Shown one piece after another: positions 22,800 to 30,480 of a stretch of DNA of 49,456 nucleotides. The stretch is from Clostridia bacterium (GTDB taxonomy: Bacteria; Bacillota; Clostridia; Christensenellales; Aristaeellaceae), in contig JAGBBA010000066.1 of the NCBI GenBank assembly GCA_017938695.1, forward strand, positions 1 to 49,456, read 5' to 3'. The position numbers and the translations under genes were made by a program. Each line of letters begins with the position of its first letter. Within the stretch, counting starts at the first letter, position 1. A model generated the notes under the pieces. The model made no database searches, had not been told where the DNA came from, and saw nothing but the letters and a program-made list of their open reading frames with translations.

Positions 22800-24136
22800 C
22801 TTTGTGGGAGCAAGGCACACGGCAAACGTATCCCTCGCTGCGTGGGGCTCTGCAGGCCGATGTAGCCATTGTGGGCGGCGGTTTGACAGGCATCAGCTGC
22901 GCGGCCATGCTGTCGGCCCTGGGCGTCAAAACCGTGCTGCTGGAGGCGCGGCAGCTGGGCCGCGGTGCCAGCTGGAACTGCACCGGCAAGGTCACCAGCC
23001 AGCTGGCCGGGGTGTATCAGACCATTGCCGATGCTGCCGGAATGGATGCAGCCGCCACCTACGCCCGGCTGATGCGCCAGTCCATGCTGGATGTGCGGGA
23101 GCTTTGCGGCAAGCTGCAAGTCCCCGTCCAGGAGCACAGCGTGTATGTCTTTGCCGAAACCACCGACGATCTTCCTGCGCTGCACCGCATGTTCGACCTG
23201 CAAAAGCGGTTGGGGCTGCCCGTTGCCATGGCAAAGGACGCCGGCGGCTGTCCCTTTCCGGTGGAGCTAGCCCTGGTGACCGAGCACCAGCTGCTTCTTC
23301 CGCCGCTAATTTATCTGCATGCCCTGGCAGCATTTGCCGCTGAACAGGGCTGTCACATATATGAAAACAGCCCGGTGCGGGCGATCGACGGGCGGCAACT
23401 GTTCACCCCGGAGGGCAGCGTGGAGGCCGCCACCATCCTGCTGGCCACCGGCTCGCCCGTGGGGTGCATGTCCCTGCCGCGGCTGTGCATGATGCAGCAG
23501 CGCACCTGTGCCACCGTTACGCTGGAGGGCAATCCGCCGCTACTGAACAGCTACCTGTCCGTTCAGCCGGATGAACTCACCCTTCGGCCCACCCAAACCG
23601 GCGCGCTGCTGGCCTGGGACATGGGCCGCACCGGCAGCGGCAAGCGCGAGCAGCGGCAACGCATCCTGCGTCGCACCATGGGTGCCTTGCTGCCAGAAAT
23701 GCACGTGCAGGAGAGCCACATCCGCCAGGATGTATGGAGCGGCGACGGCCTGCCGCTGATCGGCCCCATTAAGCCCCAGCAGAGCTATCTGTGGATGGCC
23801 ACGGGATACAGCGGCTGGGGTGTTTTGAACAGCCACCTGGCCGCCCGGTGCATCGCAGGGCACGTTACGGGGCATCCGCTGCCGGAGGCCAGCCTGTTCC
23901 GGCCTGACCGCCCCTCCCCCAAGCTGCCGGAGGGGATGCGCATTGCAGGCGCGTATTTGCAGGGGCTGACTCACCTGAGCGCGCCCACATGCCCTCACAT
24001 GGGCGGCAAGCTGCGCTATGACCCTGCCTCCCAGCGTTGGGAGTGTCCCTGCCACGGCTCCACCTTCACCACCATGGGCGAAACCCTGGACGGGCCTGCC
24101 ATGCAGCCGGCAGAGGTTTCGGCCAAGCAACGATAA
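22784..24136 (+). CDS. FAD-dependent oxidoreductase with C-terminal Rieske-like domain
   Basis: A 450-residue fusion enzyme. Near residue 27 DVAIVGGGLTGISCAAML is the FAD-binding Rossmann motif, followed by LLEARQLGRGAS typical of the DadA/glycine-oxidase group. A second FAD contact, YLWMATGYSGWGVLNS, lies near residue 335. The last 60 residues hold a 2Fe-2S Rieske-type pair, CPHMGG and CPCHGS, giving two Cys and two His ligands. This arrangement occurs in other Firmicute oxidoreductases of unknown substrate. ATG 22784 follows AGAGGTG; a second ATG comes right after it. No substrate genes are adjacent. Confidence 0.88.
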   Translation: MMEDFPLWEQGTRQTYPSLRGALQADVAIVGGGLTGISCAAMLSALGVKTVLLEARQLGRGASWNCTGKVTSQLAGVYQTIADAAGMDAAATYARLMRQSMLDVRELCGKLQVPVQEHSVYVFAETTDDLPALHRMFDLQKRLGLPVAMAKDAGGCPFPVELALVTEHQLLLPPLIYLHALAAFAAEQGCHIYENSPVRAIDGRQLFTPEGSVEAATILLATGSPVGCMSLPRLCMMQQRTCATVTLEGNPPLLNSYLSVQPDELTLRPTQTGALLAWDMGRTGSGKREQRQRILRRTMGALLPEMHVQESHIRQDVWSGDGLPLIGPIKPQQSYLWMATGYSGWGVLNSHLAARCIAGHVTGHPLPEASLFRPDRPSPKLPEGMRIAGAYLQGLTHLSAPTCPHMGGKLRYDPASQRWECPCHGSTFTTMGETLDGPAMQPAEVSAKQR

Positions 24137-24165
24137 AGAGCTGCCGGAGATTACGACAGCTCTTT
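24135..24165. terminator. Bidirectional terminator shared by convergent genes
   Basis: AAAGAGCTG (24135-24143) and CAGCTCTTT (24157-24165) form 9-bp arms. The stems overlap the stop codons of both converging genes. Confidence 0.75.
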
Positions 24166-24602
24166 CAGCATTCTTTTGCCATCATGATGATCGGCTCGCA
24201 CACCGCAAAACCGTTTTTCTTGTAAAAATCCGGCGCAGGGGCGTATCGGTTGGTCGTCAGCGTAAAACCTGCCAGGCCGCGCTCCTTCACATAGGTTTCC
24301 AGGGTTTTCAGCAGGGTCGATCCGATGCCTTGACCCTGGTACTGCGGCAGGACAAACATTTCGTCAATAAACACTTCCGCGTTGTTCCACCAGATCTTCT
24401 CATGGGCCAGGATCGCCCCGATCACAGTCTGCCCATCAATGGCCGCATAACCCACAAACTTGGCCGCGTCTGCATAGTCCTTCAAATACGCCTTTGCAGT
24501 TTCGTGCGTCCAGCGGCACTGCCAGAGCGGATTGTTATAGACAGCCATCAGAATTTCAGCGCATTGATCCAGATCCTCCGGCCGGAATTCACGAATGTCC
24601 AT
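24165..24602 (-). CDS. GNAT acetyltransferase
   Basis: Acetyltransferase of 145 residues. The acetyl-CoA pyrophosphate loop QYQGQGIGSTLL near residue 89 (Q/RxxGxG/A) is clear, preceded by EVFIDEMFVLP and followed by NRYAPAPDFYKKNGF. The substrate is unknown. Start ATG 24602 follows GGGAGTG. It begins four bases after the rimI stop, the last gene of the ribU-tsaE-tsaB-rimI run. An upstream in-frame ATG would overlap rimI and lacks a ribosome site. Confidence 0.88.
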   Translation of the reverse strand: MDIREFRPEDLDQCAEILMAVYNNPLWQCRWTHETAKAYLKDYADAAKFVGYAAIDGQTVIGAILAHEKIWWNNAEVFIDEMFVLPQYQGQGIGSTLLKTLETYVKERGLAGFTLTTNRYAPAPDFYKKNGFAVCEPIIMMAKEC

Positions 24603-24606
24603 CCCA

Positions 24607-25104
24607 TCACTCCCTGACTGTTTCCTCTTCCTCAAACTCCGGATCGACCTCCGGCATGTGGTCGCAGACCATCAGCAGGGCATCCTCGTTGTTGTCCTCA
24701 TAATACCGCTTGCGCACGCCCAGCTGAATGAACCCCACGCTCTTGTACAGGTTCTGGGCCCGGATGTTGCTCTTGCGCACCTCCAGGGTGGCGTAGGCCG
24801 CGCCCAGGTTGGCCAGGTACTGCATCAGGGTCTCGGTCAGCAGGCGTCCGTAGCCGTGGCCGCGCTGGCTTTCTGCAATGGCAATGTTGGTGATGTGGCT
24901 CTCGTCCAGGATGATCCACGCGCCACCGTAGCCGATGACTTCACCAGCCTTTTCCGCCACCAGGTAGCGGGCGGCTACGTTGCGCTCCAGCTCCATGCGG
25001 AAGGAATCCTTGCTCCAGGGGGTGGGGAAAGTCGCGGCTTCAATGGCGGCCACCGCGTCCAGATCGGCAATGGTCATGCGGCGGATGATGCAATCATTGT
25101 GCAT
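24607..25104 (-). CDS. rimI: Ribosomal protein alanine N-acetyltransferase RimI
   Basis: GNAT enzyme of 165 residues that acetylates the N-terminus of ribosomal protein S18 in known cases. It shows the RimI signature in order: FPTPWSKDSFRMEL near residue 26, ITNIAIAESQRGHGYGRLL near residue 70 with the RGxGxG acetyl-CoA loop, and EVRKSNIRAQNLYKSVGF near residue 107. It has an acidic tail (EFEEEE). Its start lies 11 bases inside the tsaB end, so translation is coupled. The tsaE-tsaB-rimI order is a classic Firmicute arrangement. Confidence 0.95.
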   Translation of the reverse strand: MHNDCIIRRMTIADLDAVAAIEAATFPTPWSKDSFRMELERNVAARYLVAEKAGEVIGYGGAWIILDESHITNIAIAESQRGHGYGRLLTETLMQYLANLGAAYATLEVRKSNIRAQNLYKSVGFIQLGVRKRYYEDNNEDALLMVCDHMPEVDPEFEEEETVRE

Positions 25105-25798
25105 GGGTGGCCTCCGTCAGACGCTTGTTGCGCTCCGCATTGGGGGCGCGCAGGTACATGGGCATCAGCTCCAGGTAGTCCTTTTCGTCTTCCATCAGGC
25201 TGCCCAGATAGGCCACTGCTGCGGGCCGCAGGAACGCCTGCTGAGGCTGGGCAAACACCGCTGCATCGCCCAGGAGCGTCTGCAGCTTGGCCTTCTGCAC
25301 CGGCATGCCATCCCCCAGGAACAGAAAACGGTCGCCCATGGACTGAATGGCTGCCACATACTCTTCTACCTTCAGAGGGATGTCCTCCATCAGCCGCTCG
25401 GGACGGCCCTCACCAGCTGCGAACGCCGCGCCGTACACCTGGCCCGCCCGGGCATCCTGGATGGGGCAGATGATGCCACTGAACTCACCAGTACCCGCTG
25501 CCATGGCTTCCAGGGCGTCCACGGCCACGCAGGGCTTGCCCGCGCCGTGGGCCAGGCCCTTGGCCGTGCTGACGCCAATGCGCACGCCGGTGAAGGAGCC
25601 CGGGCCCGTGACCACCGCAATGCGGTCCATGTCCTGAATGGTCATGCCTGTGGAGGCAAAGGCCGTTTCGATCATAGGCATCAGGTTGGTGGAGTGGGTC
25701 AGCTTGTTCACCACAGCGCACTCGTAAGCGATGCCGCTGTCCGTCAGGATGGCCACACCGCACACGGGGCCGGATGTATCAATCGCCAAAAGCTTCAT
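25094..25798 (-). CDS. tsaB: tRNA t6A synthesis protein TsaB
   Basis: Partner of TsaD in threonylcarbamoyl-adenosine (t6A37) formation on ANN-decoding tRNAs; 234 residues. It has an ASKHA fold with LLAIDTSGPVCGVAIL at the start, VVTGPGSFTGVRIGVSTAKG near residue 64 (the TsaB hallmark) and CPIQDARAGQVYGA near residue 113. The start is ATG 25798, overlapping the tsaE stop by four bases. tsaD itself is not in the window. Confidence 0.95.
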   Translation of the reverse strand: MKLLAIDTSGPVCGVAILTDSGIAYECAVVNKLTHSTNLMPMIETAFASTGMTIQDMDRIAVVTGPGSFTGVRIGVSTAKGLAHGAGKPCVAVDALEAMAAGTGEFSGIICPIQDARAGQVYGAAFAAGEGRPERLMEDIPLKVEEYVAAIQSMGDRFLFLGDGMPVQKAKLQTLLGDAAVFAQPQQAFLRPAAVAYLGSLMEDEKDYLELMPMYLRAPNAERNKRLTEATHAQ

Positions 25799-26244
25799 TC
25801 GTTCGTCGCCTCCAGGGAAATGCTGCGGAACGCTCCGCAGGGGGTGAGGGTGATCTCCCGTTCCGTTTCGCTGACGGGGGTGATGCGTACCTCCAGGCAG
25901 GTTTCCGGAATGGCTTCCGGGCACTGGCGTGGCCATTCCACCACGGCCACGCCGTCGCCGCCCAGGTATTCATCCATGCCCATCTCGTACAGTTCTTCCA
26001 CGTCGTTGAGCCGGTACCAGTCGAAGTGGTACAGGGGCACCCGGCCCTCGTCATAAACGTTCAGGATGGTAAAGCTGGGGCTGGCCACGGTGGATGTGAC
26101 CCCCAGACCCTTGGCAATGCCGCGGGTCAATTCGCTCTTGCCCGCGCCCAGGTCGCCCAGCATCAGCAGCACATCGCCAGGCTGAAGCAGGTGCGCCAGG
26201 CGTTCGCCAAGCAGCCGTGTTTCGGCAGGAGAATTGGTACGCAT
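25795..26244 (-). CDS. tsaE: tRNA t6A synthesis ATPase TsaE
   Basis: P-loop ATPase that drives turnover of the TsaB-TsaD complex, 149 residues. Walker A GDLGAGKSEL near residue 30, SPSFTILNVY near residue 56, the HFDWYRL motif near residue 73 and VVEWP near residue 100 all fit TsaE. Ribosome site AAGGAG. It starts 12 bases after ribU, placing the whole t6A/rimI run under the FMN-controlled ribU promoter unless an unseen internal promoter exists. Confidence 0.96.
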   Translation of the reverse strand: MRTNSPAETRLLGERLAHLLQPGDVLLMLGDLGAGKSELTRGIAKGLGVTSTVASPSFTILNVYDEGRVPLYHFDWYRLNDVEELYEMGMDEYLGGDGVAVVEWPRQCPEAIPETCLEVRITPVSETEREITLTPCGAFRSISLEATNE

Positions 26245-26255
26245 CGTATAGCTCC

Positions 26256-26840
26256 TTATCGTTTCACATGCAGCAGCGGAGAAAGCCGCTTATACAGCAG
26301 GTAGGTCAACAGGCTCAGCACCACGCCCTTGAGCAGATTGAAGGGGGCCGTTACATACATCAGCAGCTCCCACTGGGTATCCACAAAGGGCAGCACCTTG
26401 GTTGCCATGCCGATCACCGCTTCCATGGGCATACCGAAGGCATTCATATAGAAGGGGATCATGATCTTCCAGTTCACCAGCACGGCCACCACGATCATGC
26501 AGACAGTGCCCAGCACCATGCCCCACAGGGCCGTTTTGCGGTCCTTCCGGCGACCATAGAGCAAGGCGGCAGGCAGCACATAGGCCGCGCCCATGATGAA
26601 ATCCGCCAATTCGCCCACATACATGCTGGTGGAATGCAGCATGCCGATGAAGCTCTTCAGCAGCAGGATCACCAGGCCAGCCGCCGGGCCCATGGAGAAC
26701 GCCCCCAGCAGCACCGGCAGGTTGCTCAGATCCAGCTTGTAGAACGCTACCACGGGGATCTCAATCAGGAACAGGATGGACGCCAGCGCAGTAAGCACGG
26801 CAATACGGGCGAGGTACTGGACAGACATTTGCCTTTTCAT
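26256..26840 (-). CDS. ribU: Riboflavin ECF transporter S component RibU
   Basis: Substrate-binding membrane component of the riboflavin importer, 194 residues, with six predicted spans. Typical stretches are FYKLDLSNLPVLLGAFSMGP near residue 33, then KSFIGMLHSTSMYVGELADF and VNWKIMIPFY. The last lines the riboflavin pocket in relatives. AAGGAGG lies just before ATG 26840. An FMN riboswitch directly upstream supports riboflavin as substrate. The energising ECF module must come from elsewhere in the genome. Confidence 0.95.
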   Translation of the reverse strand: MKRQMSVQYLARIAVLTALASILFLIEIPVVAFYKLDLSNLPVLLGAFSMGPAAGLVILLLKSFIGMLHSTSMYVGELADFIMGAAYVLPAALLYGRRKDRKTALWGMVLGTVCMIVVAVLVNWKIMIPFYMNAFGMPMEAVIGMATKVLPFVDTQWELLMYVTAPFNLLKGVVLSLLTYLLYKRLSPLLHVKR

Positions 26841-26852
26841 ATTAGCCTCCTT

Positions 26853-26906
26853 GAAAATGCGCACGCCCCTGAAGCCAGATCGCTTATCAGGGGCGGAAGT
26901 GCGCGC
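26853..26906 (-). terminator. Expression platform of the FMN riboswitch
   Basis: On the minus strand GCGCAC-TTCC-GCCCCTGA pairs with TCAGGGGC-GTGCGC and is followed by ATTTTC, just before the ribU ribosome site. FMN binding would favour this stem and stop transcription. Confidence 0.75.
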
Positions 26907-26931
26907 CTGCACGCAGGACGGCACAACGGCT

Positions 26932-27047
26932 TCCTTCTCTCATCCAGACTGTACTGTCGGCCCCGGAATCACACCGGATCGGCCAGGATAAACCTGGTTC
27001 GCGGGCTATACCGCCGGTAGGGACTTTCACCCTGCCCCGAAGAAGCT
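26932..27047 (-). promoter_or_regulatory. FMN riboswitch (RFN element)
   Basis: Read on the minus strand, the conserved blocks are all present: TTCGGGGCAGGGTGAAAGTC, CCCTACCGGCGGTATAGCCC, GCGAACC, GATTCCGGGGCCGACAGTA and AGTCTGGATGAGAGAAGG. The spacing fits the six-stem RFN fold. It controls ribU and, by layout, the downstream tsaE-tsaB-rimI genes. Confidence 0.97.
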
Positions 27048-27074
27048 CCAAGTGGCTATGCAGTTTACGTTATG

Positions 27075-27103
27075 ATGATAGCACAGGCAGAAAAGCATGT
27101 CAA
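27075..27103 (-). promoter_or_regulatory. Promoter of the riboswitch transcript
   Basis: Minus strand: TTGACA (27103-27098), 17-base spacer, TATCAT (27080-27075). The RFN element starts 28 bases downstream. Confidence 0.85.
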
Positions 27104-27109
27104 TCCCTG

Positions 27110-27505
27110 CGGGGCAAAGAAGGCAAAGGCAATACATTGCTTTCAGTTTCAAAGCATATCAGCAAGCCGGAACAGTCGCAGAACCACTCCCTCCGGCTTC
27201 GCTTTGCTCAGCCACCTCCCCCGAAAGGGAGGCTCATCCTCTCATCCGCGTCACGGTGCGCCCGTTGCGCACCGTGACCCAATAGAAAACCCACCCTGCA
27301 TGATAACCGCAGAATGGGTTTCGAAAGGGTGAGCGATGCTCGCGCCGCCAGTGGCGGAAGCAGCGAGCTGAGCGAATCAACCGAAACGAGCAATCGAACG
27401 TTAGTGAGAGTGCGACGATTGAGGTTGCGGATCGAATGGCCCTTCGCGGAGGAGTCCAGAGGAGGCAGAGCCTCCTCTGGTGGGGTCCAGGGGCAAAGCC
27501 CCTGG
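27110..27505. repeat. Composite repeat region downstream of galK
   Basis: About 395 bases without a supported gene. Read on the minus strand from galK: CCAGGGGC/GCCCCTGG, CCAGAGGAGGC/GCCTCCTCTGG, a GCGAAGGGCCATTCG segment, a linker of about 100 bases, a TGGGTTT/AAACCCA inverted pair, and the large palindrome GTCACGGTGCGC/GCGCACCGTGAC (27249-27280). A hairpin close to the element at 80-139 ends the region (about 27190-27240). Confidence 0.75.
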
Positions 27506-28792
27506 TCACAGCTTGATCACGGCTGCGCCTTCGGGACGGATGTCCAGGATATGGCAGCTGCGGGGGCCAAAGACGCTCTCCATGGTTTCGATGAAATGGG
27601 GCAGTTCCTTCTGGGGAACGAAGTTCAGGGTGGTGCCGGCAAAGCCGCCGCCGTGGATGCGCCACGCGCCCTTGCCTTCCAGCATGTATTCGGCCAGGGA
27701 AAGGGCCACGGACAGGCTTTGCTCCTGGGGCCGCTTCTGGGCGTAAACGTTCTGGAGGTACATGTAGCTGGAACGGCCGCTGGCGATGATGTGCTGGAAG
27801 AATTCCTCCACATTATCGTTTTCCAGGGCTTTCACCTGCCAGCCTACGCGGTCATTTTCATTGAAGAAGTGCAGCGCGCGCAGCAGGGCGCGGTCGGACA
27901 CCTTTTCGCGGATGGCCGCCACATTGTTGCCAAACTCCTCAGGACGCACGCGGCGCAGGTTATCCTCGCCGAAGAATGCGGCCACCTGCTTCATTTCGGC
28001 AGGAATGGCAGCGTATTCGTCCGTCAGGTCGTCATGGCTGCCGCCGGTGCCAACCACCACCAGGGCATAGCCCTTCTGGGCGAAATCGTAAGCCATGGGG
28101 CGCACATCGGGGTCTTCGCACTTGAAGTCCACATACACCAAGCCGCCGTTGGCACTGGCCATCTGATCCAGCAGGCCGCTGGGCTTGCCAAAGTAGACGT
28201 TCTCAGCATACTGGCCGATCTTCGCCTGGGTCTTGGCATCGATGGTAAAGCCGTTGTACAGCGCATCTAGAATGGCACAGACCAGCACCTCAAAGGCGGC
28301 GGAGGAGCTCAGGCCGCTGCCGGAGGCCACCGTGGACTGGATGGCCGCATCAAAGCCGCCGATCTTGTAGCCTAGCTCTGCCATCCGGGACGCCACGCCG
28401 CGGATTAGTGCCGCGGTGGTGCCCTGCTCGTCATCATGCTTGCTCAGATCCGCCAGGTCGATGGTCATGGCGGGATAGCCTTCGCTGTGCACGTTCACCA
28501 GGGTATCATCACGGCCGGAAACAGCTGCCAGGGTGTCCAGGTTCACCGCAGCAGCCAGCACCTTACCCTTGTTGTGGTCGGTGTGGTTGCCGCCGATCTC
28601 CGTGCGGCCGGGCGCGCTGACCATCAGCACCTCCCGCTCAGCGTGGAAGTATTCCTCATGCCGCTTCAGCAGGCTGGTATATCGGGCCGTTTGCTCCACC
28701 AGCATCCCGTCGCGGGAGCCGTACAGGCGGATCAGCCGCTCCATAACCTCGGGGGTTTTCAGGTTGCGGATCATGCTTGCGTACTGATTCAT
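27506..28792 (-). CDS. galK: Galactokinase
   Basis: GHMP-family sugar kinase of 428 residues phosphorylating galactose at C1 (Leloir pathway). The N-terminal substrate signature reads APGRTEIGGNHTDHNKG near residue 60, a Clostridia-type variant of the GRxNLIGEHTDY motif. The ATP-binding GHMP loop is VASGSGLSSSAAFEV near residue 154. The C-terminal motif is RIHGGGFAGTTL near residue 375. Ribosome site AAGGAAGG. It starts 23 bases after the solute-binding protein gene and is likely co-transcribed. No galT, galE or permease gene is in reach, so the context only hints at galactose or galactoside use. A palindrome array starts right after the stop. Confidence 0.93.
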   Translation of the reverse strand: MNQYASMIRNLKTPEVMERLIRLYGSRDGMLVEQTARYTSLLKRHEEYFHAEREVLMVSAPGRTEIGGNHTDHNKGKVLAAAVNLDTLAAVSGRDDTLVNVHSEGYPAMTIDLADLSKHDDEQGTTAALIRGVASRMAELGYKIGGFDAAIQSTVASGSGLSSSAAFEVLVCAILDALYNGFTIDAKTQAKIGQYAENVYFGKPSGLLDQMASANGGLVYVDFKCEDPDVRPMAYDFAQKGYALVVVGTGGSHDDLTDEYAAIPAEMKQVAAFFGEDNLRRVRPEEFGNNVAAIREKVSDRALLRALHFFNENDRVGWQVKALENDNVEEFFQHIIASGRSSYMYLQNVYAQKRPQEQSLSVALSLAEYMLEGKGAWRIHGGGFAGTTLNFVPQKELPHFIETMESVFGPRSCHILDIRPEGAAVIKL

Positions 28793-28815
28793 GCTTGCGT
28801 CCTTCCTTTGCGAAA

Positions 28816-30309
28816 TTATTTCACAGCATTCTGCAAAATGGCCACGATCTCATTCACGCCCATATCCGTCAGCGTATTGCAGAAATCGTTCCAGGTATCG
28901 TCGTTCAGGGGCATATCGCCGGTGACAAACCAGGTCATGTGCAGGTCGGCATACTTGCCGATCTCCGCCTGCAGGGTGGCCAGCTTGTTCTCTTCTTCGG
29001 CGGTGAGCCACACCAGCGGATAGGGCTCCACAGACATCTTTTTCAGCTCGATCAGCGCAGAGATAGCGCGGGCCGTTTCCTTTTCATCGTAGGTGCGCTG
29101 GAATTCCACAGAGGAAATGCCGGGCATAATGCCGCCCTCGGACATGGTGACCTCGCTCAGCACGGTGGATGCCACCGTCTGCGGATCGGCCAGCCAGGAC
29201 CAGGTGCCGTCCTCATGCCACTCGTATTCCTCGCCCTCCAGGCCAGCCTGGGCCAGGCGGCAGCCTTCCTCGGAGTAGAGATAATCCACCCAGGCCACCA
29301 GCTCGGCAGGGTTCTCGCAGGCAGAAGAAATGGCAAACGCGCCGCGCACCACATCGCCGCCCAGGTCGCGGTACACCTGCTTGCCCTCATAAACCATGGG
29401 CATCAGCATTTCATACTGCTCCAGAGCATTATTGGGCACCAGGGACAGGGGCGTGGGAGCCAGCATCACGCCGTAGGTGATAGGGGCGTCCTTGTCGGTG
29501 ATGGCACGCACCGTATCCGTGCTGGAGAAGCCGGTATGGTCGATCAGTTCTTCCTCCCACAGCTGATGCAGCCAGGTCAGGAAAGCATAGTTCTCGTCGC
29601 TGTCCAGCGTGGTGCGGACGGTGCCGTTTTCATCCAGATAAACGTTGAAATCGTTGGCCACCAGGCCATAGGCATGGCCCAGGAATTTCAGATCCCACAT
29701 GGTCAGGAAGGTCAGCGGAATCTCGTCATCCTTGCCGTTGCGGTTGGGATCATTGTCCCGGAAGGCACGGAGCACTTCGGTCAGTTCTTCCGCCGTGGTG
29801 GGCATGCTCAGGCCCAGGTTATCCAGCCACTGGCGGTTGATCCACATGGCGTTGTTGTTCTGCAATTCGTTGATCTGGGGCAGCGCAGGGATTTCCCCGG
29901 TGGGCATGGTGATGGCCTTCTCCCAGTCAGGATTGGCCGCCAGCAGCGCGCTCAGGTTGGGGGCATGCTCGGCCAGATAAGGCTTCAGGTCGATAATCTT
30001 GCCCGCCTGGAACCACTCCTGGGTTTCCACGGGGGTAAGGCCGGCCTTGAACAGCACATCGGGCATTTCCGTTTCGCCGGAAGCATAAGACGCCTTCACG
30101 CTGCACCACTGGTCATAATCATTGACCTGGTGATATTCAAAGGTGATGCCAGTCTTTTCCTCCATACGGTCGAAAAAGCGGTTGTTGGTCCAGTCGTGGT
30201 TGGAGCCGTCGCCGTCAAATCCGGCCATGGTATAAGTGCCTTCGGCCGTTGCGCCAAAGGTGAACAGCAGCATTGCCAGGGCCAGGAGCCAGGCCATTCC
30301 TTTGTGCAC
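28816..30309 (-). CDS. ABC transporter sugar-type solute-binding protein
   Basis: Extracytoplasmic binding protein (family 1, LplA-like), 497 residues. A signal peptide (WLLALAMLLFTFGATA, cleavage near residue 22) has no lipobox cysteine, which is unusual for a Gram-positive binding protein. The mature part includes EMPDVLFKAG, the family-typical DPNRNGKDDEIPLTFL near residue 195 and late WVDYLYSEEGCRLAQ. The start is GTG 30309, seven bases after AAAGGAGG; an ATG four codons later is possible. It is the first gene before galK. The usual two permease genes are missing here, so it must use a remote transporter or act as a sensor. The ligand is unknown. Confidence 0.88.
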   Translation of the reverse strand: MHKGMAWLLALAMLLFTFGATAEGTYTMAGFDGDGSNHDWTNNRFFDRMEEKTGITFEYHQVNDYDQWCSVKASYASGETEMPDVLFKAGLTPVETQEWFQAGKIIDLKPYLAEHAPNLSALLAANPDWEKAITMPTGEIPALPQINELQNNNAMWINRQWLDNLGLSMPTTAEELTEVLRAFRDNDPNRNGKDDEIPLTFLTMWDLKFLGHAYGLVANDFNVYLDENGTVRTTLDSDENYAFLTWLHQLWEEELIDHTGFSSTDTVRAITDKDAPITYGVMLAPTPLSLVPNNALEQYEMLMPMVYEGKQVYRDLGGDVVRGAFAISSACENPAELVAWVDYLYSEEGCRLAQAGLEGEEYEWHEDGTWSWLADPQTVASTVLSEVTMSEGGIMPGISSVEFQRTYDEKETARAISALIELKKMSVEPYPLVWLTAEEENKLATLQAEIGKYADLHMTWFVTGDMPLNDDTWNDFCNTLTDMGVNEIVAILQNAVK

Positions 30310-30342
30310 AGGAATTCCTCCTTTGTTGTTTTGTGTCCTTTC

Positions 30343-30371
30343 ATTATAGCCCATTTTTGCACATTTGACCA
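30343..30371 (-). promoter_or_regulatory. Promoter of the binding protein-galK operon
   Basis: Minus strand: TGGTCA (30371-30366), 17-base spacer, TATAAT (30348-30343). Confidence 0.6.
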
Positions 30372-30480
30372 GCATTATTTCCGCCTTTGATGCAATTTGC
30401 GCACAATTGCCATTCCTGCCATCAACTGCATGATGCTTCCCCCTGCATTCCGGCCATGCTATGACGCAGGAGGGATCAGC

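Noticed and set aside
27110-27505. A gene in the long gap downstream of galK
   Set aside because: Open frames there run through palindromic repeats, have no ribosome sites, and one overlaps galK on the opposite strand.
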